Below are positions 1-6,271 of a DNA stretch of 64,000 nucleotides, piece after piece (the first letter of the stretch is position 1; every line of letters begins with the position of its first letter). The notes beneath the pieces are model-generated. The model saw only the letters and a program-made list of their open reading frames with translations. It was not told the origin of the DNA and ran no database searches. The position numbers and the translations under genes are program-made. Origin of the DNA: Natronococcus sp. AD-5 (GTDB lineage: Archaea > Halobacteriota > Halobacteria > Halobacteriales > Natrialbaceae); assembly GCF_030734285.1 (NCBI RefSeq), contig NZ_CP132294.1:3968001-4032000 (forward strand), given 5' to 3'.

Positions 1-70
1 AGCGATTCGCACGGGTCGGAAAGAAAGAAACGCTTAAACATACAACCGCACAACTGACTGATGCGGACGC

Positions 71-144
71 GGGCCAATAGCTCAATCAGGTTGAGCGCCA
101 CTCTGATAAGGTGGAGGCTCTCGGTTCAAATCCGAGTTGGCCCA
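71..144 (+). tRNA. tRNA-Ile (anticodon GAU)
   Basis: A full cloverleaf can be folded. The acceptor arms GGGCCAA and TTGGCCC pair, with A144 as discriminator. The anticodon loop is CTGATAA with anticodon GAT, and the T arm is TCGGTTCAAATCCGA. An A/T-rich box (CTTAAAC near 32-38) upstream is the likely promoter. The last bases of the gene are the attachment core of the island that follows. Confidence 0.97.
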
Positions 145-195
145 CTCAGCTTCTGCACGCTTCTTAGACACCCGGAAACGCTAGGTTTAGCGTTC
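131..195 (+). repeat. attL: tRNA-Ile 3' end plus left end of element 1
   Basis: The 18-base core at 131-148 (TCCGAGTTGGCCCACTCA) is identical to 4462-4479. The match continues without gaps, but with mismatches, to 195. Both copies contain TTCTTAGACACCCG (161-174 and 4492-4505) and AGGTTTAGCGTTC (183-195 and 4514-4526). This is what is expected at the left end of a tRNA-integrated element. Confidence 0.85.
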
Positions 196-257
196 AAAAG
201 TTCCGTTCACGGCGATCGAGGAAATCGGTGCCCCCTCGGTTTCGCCGTTTAGTTGAT

Positions 258-857
258 TCAGGTTTGAACGCGGGTCGCCTCAGTAGAATTAAAACCATCC
301 AATTTAGCCCAACCGTCCACTATTGATTTGCACTTTTTACATACCATCACTTTCTCCTCGCCGAGATCTAAAGATAGCTTAAAAGCTGAAAAGGCAACCG
401 CCGATTTATATGATACTTCTGTCAGGAAGTCTGGAGGGTGGTCACAGATGGTAACCAATTCGTCAGGGATTATTATTTCCTGTCCAGCACGCAATTTCTT
501 TAGTTTGAGCGCTCGATCATCAGGTTCTATTTCCTTGTGATCTTCGTACTGATCATAAGGTGTATAGAAACAAGGATATTCAGGATCCTCTAAAGGAAGC
601 TCTGAGGCTCTAGTAACCCACTGATATGCAGTGACAGTATAAGGTGCAGATCGGTACTCAAACCGCTTCCTAGCATTTGGATGTGATTCGATACTATCAT
701 TCAATCTAGCTTCAGCTTGCTCAAATTCTCCATCTGTACCCTCGACAGAATGTATGGTTCCTGGAATGGCTCGAATATATTCAGGGTCTGGCACGACGAG
801 TAGGATTTTGTCACCCTCGTCAGGTACACTTGGTTCCCCACCGCTGAATAACATCAT
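258..857 (-). CDS. hypothetical protein of island element 1
   Basis: This encodes 199 residues that I do not recognise. The gene is clearly richer in A/T than the core chromosome and uses codons such as ATA, TTA and AGA, which fits horizontally acquired DNA. The N-terminal half is acidic. The C-terminal part holds a single C-x2-C (VCKKC near residue 172) and an isolated Cys-His pair (CDHPP), which could be half of a metal site. No signal peptide or membrane segment is visible. A TATA-like TTCTTATAC about 26 bases before the start supports a leaderless start at 857; a second ATG follows directly at 854. It is divergent from the ATPase gene, so the 200-base gap probably carries both promoters. 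Function unknown. Confidence 0.6.
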   Translation of the reverse strand: MMLFSGGEPSVPDEGDKILLVVPDPEYIRAIPGTIHSVEGTDGEFEQAEARLNDSIESHPNARKRFEYRSAPYTVTAYQWVTRASELPLEDPEYPCFYTPYDQYEDHKEIEPDDRALKLKKLRAGQEIIIPDELVTICDHPPDFLTEVSYKSAVAFSAFKLSLDLGEEKVMVCKKCKSIVDGWAKLDGFNSTEATRVQT

Positions 858-978
858 TTTGTAGACGTTTGTTTTCTCGTATAAGAATCAACTTGGTTGA
901 CTCGCTTCAGCGCCAAGTGATTCACCGGTTCCGATGATCGGGCTGTGTATTCCGTCTTTTGTACCAACGGTCGAATAG

Positions 979-1008
979 CGTACTTCGAAGTACGATACTC
1001 TGGAGTAT
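979..1008. promoter_or_regulatory. two adjacent palindromic operator-like sites
   Basis: CGTACTTCGAAGTACG (979-994) is a perfect 16-base palindrome. ATACTCTGGAGTAT (995-1008) is an inverted repeat of six-base arms around TG. Both fit the pattern TACTYYGRAGTA, with centres 15 bases apart. They lie just upstream of the TATA box of the ATPase gene and between two divergent genes, so a dimeric regulator probably binds here as a pair. Confidence 0.65.
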
Positions 1009-1022
1009 GATTATGGGAAGTA

Positions 1023-1030
1023 TTATATTT
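1023..1030 (+). promoter_or_regulatory. TATA box of the ATPase gene
   Basis: TTATATTT is centred about 26 bases before the ATG at 1052. This is the spacing for a leaderless haloarchaeal transcript, and it decides the start codon over upstream in-frame alternatives. Confidence 0.65.
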
Positions 1031-1051
1031 GGCACTACTGTATCGGAGACT

Positions 1052-2443
1052 ATGCCAGAGTTCGTGAACCGAACGGAGGAGCTCTCGCGTCTTTACAAAC
1101 TCTACGAGTCGGATGATGCGGAGTTGGCGGTGATTTTCGGACGACGACGACTCGGGAAAACCGAACTCGTCAAGCAGTCCCTCAAAGGATACGACGATGC
1201 GGTGCTCTATCAGGCGAAGCAAAAAACGAGTGCGCTACAGCTCCAGCAGTTCGTCGAGGTCGCTTCGGACGCGTACCCGGGAATCACGCGAATCCGCGAA
1301 GAATGGGAGTCTATCCTCGAATATCTCGCAGATCAGGACGCGATCGTCGTCCTCGACGAATTTCCGTATTTAGTTGAACAAGACGAAAGCCTCCCCTCCG
1401 TTCTGCAGGCGATGTTCGATCACGAACTCGACGACTCCAGTGCCACGTTCGTCCTCGTCGGTTCGTCGATCAGTATGATGGAAGAAGCCGCGCTGTTGGG
1501 AAACAGCCCCCTGTACGGCCGCTCGTCGTTGAAACTGGATATCCGGCAGCTCCGGTTCGATGCGGCGATGGGATTCTTTCCGGAGGGCTACACGGCTGAC
1601 GAGCAGGTATTAACGTGGGGAGTCTTCGGTGGCGTTCCGTACTATCTCGAAGAGGTGGATCCAGAGGCCGATCTCGGCGAGAATGTCCAGCGAACGATCC
1701 TCTCACGGCACGGAACGCTGCACGACGAACCCGACTACGTGCTCCGAATGGAACTCACGGAACCGACGCGGTACTTTTCGATTCTAGAAGCGATCGCGGG
1801 CGGAAGCACGAGTCGAAACGAGATCGCCGGAGCGACGGGTATCGATTACAATCAACTATCGAAATACGTGAATCGGCTCTCTCGGTTGCGACTGGTCGAT
1901 CAACACGTTCCGGTTACCGAACGAAAGGAGCGGACCAAGCGAAGTCGCTACCGCATCCGTGACCAGTTCTTCCGGTTCTGGTTCCACTTCGTCTACGGAA
2001 GCGGTGACAGGTACGACGATTTCGGAGACGAAGCGTACGAGACGCTCATCGAGCCGGGACTCGCGGACTTCGTAAGCGACTCGTTCGAGGATCTCTGCGG
2101 TTCCGCTCTTCGAACGCTGTATCCCGAGTATACGATCACGGACGTCGGTCAGTGGTGGTACCAGGAGCACGAGGTTGACGTCGTGGGTCTGACGAACGAG
2201 GACGCGCTGATCGCTGGAGAGTGCAAATTCCAGCGGTCGCCGTTGGATTACGACGCGTTCTCGAAGCTTCAAACTCACGTGAATGAACTTCGATGGACGC
2301 CGGCTGGAGGCGGAGAGCGGACGCACGAGTACGCGTTATTCTCTCGGAGCGGCTTTACGCAAGCCGTAGAGGACGCCGCGGCGGAACGAGATGATCTGCG
2401 GTTGTTCACCGTCGGCGAGGTCGTAACAGCGCTAAAATCATAG
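1052..2443 (+). CDS. archaeal ATPase (MNS clade) with DUF234-like C-terminal domain
   Basis: This 463-residue STAND-like archaeal ATPase opens with the family signature FVNRTEEL. Walker A is GRRRLGKT at residues 30-37, and Walker B is VVLDEFPYL near 100-110. A winged-helix segment follows near residues 250-300 (EIAGATGIDYNQLSKYVNRL). The C-terminal third has the DUF234 pattern: RYRIRDQFFRFWFHFV, then EVDVVG and GECKF, which look like a PD-(D/E)xK nuclease fold. Proteins of this family are common in archaeal mobile DNA, and their biological role is mostly untested; nucleic-acid remodelling, toxin or defence roles are possible. It has its own promoter with two palindromes upstream and is followed by the DNA glycosylase gene on the same strand. 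Family assignment is firm, function is not. Confidence 0.88.
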   Translation: MPEFVNRTEELSRLYKLYESDDAELAVIFGRRRLGKTELVKQSLKGYDDAVLYQAKQKTSALQLQQFVEVASDAYPGITRIREEWESILEYLADQDAIVVLDEFPYLVEQDESLPSVLQAMFDHELDDSSATFVLVGSSISMMEEAALLGNSPLYGRSSLKLDIRQLRFDAAMGFFPEGYTADEQVLTWGVFGGVPYYLEEVDPEADLGENVQRTILSRHGTLHDEPDYVLRMELTEPTRYFSILEAIAGGSTSRNEIAGATGIDYNQLSKYVNRLSRLRLVDQHVPVTERKERTKRSRYRIRDQFFRFWFHFVYGSGDRYDDFGDEAYETLIEPGLADFVSDSFEDLCGSALRTLYPEYTITDVGQWWYQEHEVDVVGLTNEDALIAGECKFQRSPLDYDAFSKLQTHVNELRWTPAGGGERTHEYALFSRSGFTQAVEDAAAERDDLRLFTVGEVVTALKS

Positions 2444-2630
2444 CTGCAAGTGCCGGTGGATTAGTGCCCCCTACAAGGTGCACATCTCTAAATATCTTCG
2501 TCGCGGTTCCATTTTCGTTTTCTCGCTCCGCTTATGCGCTGAATTTCGAGGACTCCGGTACTGAGTGTGTAGTCGCCGCGTTCCAGAGACGGCTGACTTC
2601 CTAAGTACGATGGAGGGACCAGGGACCCGT

Positions 2631-3287
2631 ATGACCGATGATGACGGCGACGAATTCGTCGATACCCTACTGGAGTGGTACACTGACAATGGACGCCACG
2701 ATCTCCCGTGGCGCGATCCGAACGCTACGCCGTTCGAGATCCTCATCGCCGAGTACATGCTCCAGCAGACGTCCGTGGAACAAGTTCTCGGCGTCTACGA
2801 AGAGTTCGTAGGAAAGTACCCGACGCCGGCGTCGATCGTCGATGCGGAATCCGACGAGTTCGGTGAAGATCTCGAACCACTCGGCTTGCACAAGCGGACG
2901 GCGTACGTTGAGAGAGCATCCGAGCAGATTATCGGGCAGTACGACGGTGAGGTGCCAAACAGGCTGGACGAACTTCTCGACCTGCACGGGGTCGGCGAGT
3001 ACACCGCGGCGTCAGTGCTCGCCCACGCCTACGACGGTGACGTCGCGGCCGTAGATACGAATGTTGCGAGGATACTGGCTCGCGTGTTCGGCCTCGAAAC
3101 GGAAGACGAACCCGATGCAAGGGAAAACTGGGAACTCGCGGAGCGCTTGGCTCCATCGGATAGGTGCGGAGATTTCGTCCACGCGCTCATCGACTTCGGT
3201 GCGAGCGTCTGTACGGCGTCGAACCCGAACTGCGAGGGGTGTCCGGCCAGCGGACTCTGCGAGTACACCGACACGGAACACGACTAA
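2631..3287 (+). CDS. Mig/MutY-type HhH-GPD mismatch DNA glycosylase
   Basis: This 218-residue base-excision repair glycosylase has the EndoIII fold. LPWR is at 25-28 and the glutamate of AEYMLQQT is E41. The helix-hairpin-helix GVGEYTA (120-126) carries Y124 where EndoIII has its catalytic Lys, and the catalytic Asp is D142 in VDTN. The Fe-S loop is C194-x6-C201-x2-C204-x5-C210. The Tyr-Asp spacing of 18 matches the family. The protein lacks the C-terminal MutT-like domain of MutY, and its length and its segment WELAERLAP...CGDF resemble the archaeal T:G glycosylase Mig. The likely substrate is therefore T or U opposite G, but A opposite G/8-oxoG cannot be excluded. An in-frame ATG at 2610 would add seven residues; 2631 is preferred because homologous sequence begins there. 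Confidence 0.85.
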   Translation: MTDDDGDEFVDTLLEWYTDNGRHDLPWRDPNATPFEILIAEYMLQQTSVEQVLGVYEEFVGKYPTPASIVDAESDEFGEDLEPLGLHKRTAYVERASEQIIGQYDGEVPNRLDELLDLHGVGEYTAASVLAHAYDGDVAAVDTNVARILARVFGLETEDEPDARENWELAERLAPSDRCGDFVHALIDFGASVCTASNPNCEGCPASGLCEYTDTEHD

Positions 3288-3361
3288 GAAAACGAATTGA
3301 CCCAGCTGCAGCGGTAACCTGAGAAACAATTCTGTTAATAAATTGGGGTAGAGTGACCCAG

Positions 3362-4362
3362 TCAGATGTTATCGAGGTGCGAGCGTCGCTGCTCTAACTT
3401 CACTTCCTCAGACCGTCGGTCGTAGTGCTTATCCAAGATGCTTCGGCTCACGTCCATTCGATCGCCGACGACGTCGACCGGAACGTCTTCCGTCAGAAAG
3501 TGAGTAATGCTTCCTCGGCGAACAGCGTGCGGAGTCACTGCTTCGGGGCACCTTGCGTCCGTATCCTTCTCGCAATCCGGGCACTCCTCATCGACGTAAC
3601 ACGGGGCCGTGACGTCATAGATGTAGCGCCGCATACTGCTTCTGGAGAGGCGTCCGACCTGGCTCGTAAGCAGTGGCTTGCGTCCGGCGTCGTCCGTCAG
3701 GTCGTTACGCATGTATTCGATGTGGTCACTTAGCAAGCGGGTGAGGTCCGGCGAGATAGCTACGAGACGTTCACCGCTGGACCCGTTTTTCAACGGTGTC
3801 CCCGTCTCGGGTCGGTGGTTCAGGCTCAAGAATCGGTCGTCGAGATTGACGTCGTGCACGTCGAGAGCCTTGGCAGCACCGATCCGCATCCCTGTCTCCC
3901 ACAACAGTGCGAGCACGATATGTTCGATCGACGCGTAGTAGAACTGCCTCAGGTACGAGAGAATCTCTTCCGCGCGGTCGCTCTCTAGCAGTTCGTCGCG
4001 CTGCTGATCTTCCGGAGGAACCTTCGGAACCATCACTTTCGTGTACAAATTGGGATCGACCGCTTCGATCGTTCCACACCAGCGGAGAAACACCCGGAGG
4101 TTGCTCATGTTCGTCTGGAGCGAAACCGCGTTGAGATTCCCGTCTTCCTTTCGCCAGAGACGGAACTCGTGGAGGTGTCATCCGGTAAGCTCGTTCATAT
4201 TCTCGATACCGTTCTCTTCGCACCAGCGCACGAAGTGGTTCATCCGGTACCGGTGCCCCGGACTGTACGCTCCATCGCCTGGCTCGTTTTGTAGTCGAGG
4301 TACAGTTCTTGTGCCGTGCGCGGATCGATCGGTTCTAGATCGTGATTCCCGTGTTCGGACAT
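3362..4362 (-). pseudogene. tyrosine recombinase (XerC/D-like integrase), broken
   Basis: The original integrase of element 1 is in pieces. Reading from ATG at 4362 (MSEHGNHDLEPIDP) the frame is lost near 4250-4275. It continues in another frame as HRYRMNHFVRWCEENGIENMNELTG, hits an in-frame TGA at 4178-4180, and then stays open to 3362. The intact 248-residue distal part holds most of the catalytic domain: GMRIGAAKALDV, TPHAVRRGSITHFL (the H-x2-R box) and the nucleophile region LDKHYDRRS. The N-terminal part is a SAM-like core-binding domain. The gene points away from the attachment core at 4462-4479 with its start about 100 bases from it, as in other haloarchaeal tRNA-integrated elements. 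An internal start at 4108 could yield a shortened product without most of the arm-binding region. Confidence 0.85.
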
Positions 4363-4367
4363 GGTTA

Positions 4368-4479
4368 TCTCCGAATCCCAACCGAACGGAAACCACCCGA
4401 CTGCGACCGGTTGATAGATGCGTTCAGTCGGCGAACGGACCGGTAATTTTCTCGGAGTATTTCCGAGTTGGCCCACTCA
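4368..4479. repeat. right end of element 1 (integrase promoter region plus att core)
   Basis: The segment from the integrase start to the att core resembles 13823-13929 with about one small gap. Shared blocks include GAATCCCAAC, AACCACCCG, CCGGTTGA, GCGTTCAG and TTTCCGAGT. The 18-base core at 4462-4479 is an exact copy of the tRNA-Ile 3' end. Confidence 0.75.
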
Positions 4480-4526
4480 CTTCCTGAACGGTTCTTAGAC
4501 ACCCGATCTCGTCAGGTTTAGCGTTC
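4462..4526 (+). repeat. internal att site and left end of element 2
   Basis: This aligns without gaps to 131-195: an exact 18-base core followed by diverged but collinear sequence. A rough similarity in GC-rich blocks continues to about 4590 (compare 196-250). It marks the join between two tandem elements. Confidence 0.8.
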
Positions 4527-4777
4527 TTCCGTGCCGATCGTAGTGGTTGCCCGTTTCGGCGCCCCCGGAAATTCGCGTTTTAGATGTCGAGACTATCTTC
4601 GACGCGGGTGCTCCCAACGTGCAAGAGGCGACGCGTTTCACGCGCGTCACGAGCGACGAAGTCCTCGTCGAAGACGGCGCCGGCACCGTCCGACAGGCCG
4701 CTTCGAGTGCATCGTCCGTCCGTGAACTCGGTTCCCACTCGTCGGCCGTCGACCGCCGTGGGATTCAGTGCAGGCTC
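4527..4777. other. non-coding left flank of element 2
   Basis: I see no convincing gene here. A short open frame on the plus strand (about 4547-4804, with RVLDVETIFDAG) reads like protein for roughly 40 codons but matches no family I know and is followed by low-quality sequence. It may be an eroded gene. Confidence 0.35.
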
Positions 4778-4903
4778 CTACTCAAGATCGGTGTCCGCCG
4801 ATAGCGAATCATACAGCTCCGAAAGACAATCATAGAATTCCGCCAGTTCGTTCCCGACCTCCTCGTATACCACAACCCGATTCCGCCGGCCGATATCAAC
4901 CCA
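4778..4903 (-). pseudogene. possible 3' fragment of a lost gene (regulator-like)
   Basis: On the minus strand 41 codons read GRRNRVVVYEEVGNELAEFYDCL and end in a stop at 4778. The charged start followed by an amphipathic C-terminal helix looks like the tail of a small winged-helix regulator. Upstream the frame is interrupted by a stop, although another frame (GTLETLLG) may continue it. Low confidence; it could be chance. Confidence 0.25.
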
Positions 4904-4984
4904 GCAGCGTCTCTAAAGTACCGTTACTGTTCGGGTGGTTCGAAGACGTTGATTCTAAGCCCTCCCCCTACAGTGGCTGTAAAT

Positions 4985-5635
4985 ATGACCTCGGCCGATC
5001 TCGTTGATGCGTTCATCTCTACAAAAGAGACTCTCTACGAAACGGGTATCGAGGATGACTTCTTTCTGGATCTCATCGCCGCGCGCTTAGTGGTAGAGCG
5101 CGTAGGTGAGGCGAATAATCGAGACTGGTGGGATTCTCGGGTCTTGTCCGAGACGGGGCGAGCTCGACTCTCAGAAGTAACGCCGAAAACACAATTGCAA
5201 TCCCGGATCAAGCTCGCATCGAAAGTCGGTCGGAAAGCGGAATCGGACCGGCTGTCAGCAGATGCGATCTCCTTGTTCTCGTTCGGTCCGCGAGTCGAAT
5301 CTCGAGTTAAAGCTGCTATTGAGGAGATCGAATCCGCGGACAAGTGCTCTTTGGGAACCCTTGAGAACCTCTCTGTTCAATCGTTGGACGAAGGGTGGAC
5401 AGACCAGCTTATCGAACAGACTGCCTCAAACAGTACCGCCGCAGCTGGTTCCAGGACCGAACCAGCTGCAGGTCGTTCGTTCCGCCTCGACGATAGCGAG
5501 TATACGCAGTCCGAAATCGAAGCCGAAAAACGGCGGCTTCTCACGACGCTCTTGCAGGGATACGGGTACAGCACGGATCGTCTCCGAGTGCCGTACTACC
5601 CGCTCGCGCCGGAGCTCAAATCGGAAAACGCGTGA
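4985..5635 (+). CDS. BrxE-like BREX protein (C-terminus possibly frameshifted)
   Basis: The first gene of the BREX operon encodes 216 residues. The segment DWWDSRVLSETGRARLSEVTPKT (residues about 37-59) matches the WW-x-S-x2-LS-x2-G-x3-L-x4-P-x-T pattern I associate with the BrxE family; the role of BrxE in BREX is unknown. Next comes a basic stretch, then SLFSFGPRVESRVKAAIEEI. ATG 4985 is chosen over 4949 because the extra residues are unlike the rest and a TATA-like TTCTAA lies about 30 bases upstream. The frame ends in TGA at 5633-5635. The next frame, however, runs on with protein-like sequence (REYEKRGSTERLLAKHDT...) to a stop at 5709-5711, which overlaps the brxB start at 5701. A one-base shift near 5610-5635 has therefore probably removed about 25 C-terminal residues. 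A BrxA-like identity is less likely. Confidence 0.6.
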   Translation: MTSADLVDAFISTKETLYETGIEDDFFLDLIAARLVVERVGEANNRDWWDSRVLSETGRARLSEVTPKTQLQSRIKLASKVGRKAESDRLSADAISLFSFGPRVESRVKAAIEEIESADKCSLGTLENLSVQSLDEGWTDQLIEQTASNSTAAAGSRTEPAAGRSFRLDDSEYTQSEIEAEKRRLLTTLLQGYGYSTDRLRVPYYPLAPELKSENA

Positions 5636-5700
5636 ATACGAGAAGCGCGGATCGACAGAACGACTACTCGCGAAACATGACACGATAGAAGACCTGATAG

Positions 5701-6271
5701 ATGGTTTCTGATTTCCAAGCACGGCTCGAGGAAGCCGAACGACTCGTCCGCTACGACAGGGAGACAGTTGGAAAGCGAGCCGGCGTCCCGTTCATCGTGT
5801 TCATCTACGATCTCGCTAACGAGATCGAAGTCGATGAGGAAGTCCGAAACCTCATCGACAAACTAGAGTACCACGACCAGACGGTCGCAGGAATCGATAT
5901 GCGTGAACTGGTCTTCAACGTTCTCGAGGATTGAGGTATCCTGGAGAACGTGATCGATCTCGAACGCCGCGATCGGAACCGGTTACTCGATGGACTGGAA
6001 TCATCACTGCTGGATGACGGTGAGATGGGAACAATTAGCTTCGGCTATCGCAACACGGGCTGAAGACGCTGATACCGTGATAGTTCACTGAATGGGTATT
6101 CTGTCCCCGTTCACCAGTGCTTCCACGCTGATGGGACAATTGGAGACGAATACGTCGGACGACGCGTCCAACGTGTTCTCTTATCCGGCAAAAGCGGATG
6201 ATAAGAGTTTAAGATTCCTCGATAAATCTGAAGAAACATATTACCGCGCAAGGATAATCGGACATGAGTAA
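5701..6271 (+). pseudogene. brxB: brxB (DUF1788) pseudogene with three lesions
   Basis: A full-length BrxB of about 190 codons can be rebuilt. The first 77 codons (MVSDFQARLEEAERL...VPFIVFIYDLANEIEVDEEVR...MRELVFNVLED) end at TGA 5932-5934. The same frame then continues (GILENVIDLERRDRNRLLDGLESSLLDDGEMG). Near 6022-6036 the frame shifts to LASAIATRAEDADTVIVH, followed by TGA at 6089-6091, and then MGILSPFTSASTLMGQLE...SLRFLDKSEETYYRARII to TAA at 6269-6271. The end overlaps the brxC start by eight bases, as expected for an intact operon ancestor. The order and the closing motif (SLRFLD...YYRARI) are those of DUF1788. BrxB is a conserved BREX component, so its loss should impair the system unless another copy exists. 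Confidence 0.8.

Noticed and set aside
854-1222. Open frame on the minus strand over the palindromes and ATPase start
   Set aside because: It covers the promoter region with the TATA box and palindromes and has no motif; the ATPase frame is clearly the real one.
4547-4804. Small plus-strand gene at the left of element 2
   Set aside because: About 40 codons look protein-like but the frame starts inside the repeated left end and then turns to low-quality sequence; kept only as a possible eroded gene.
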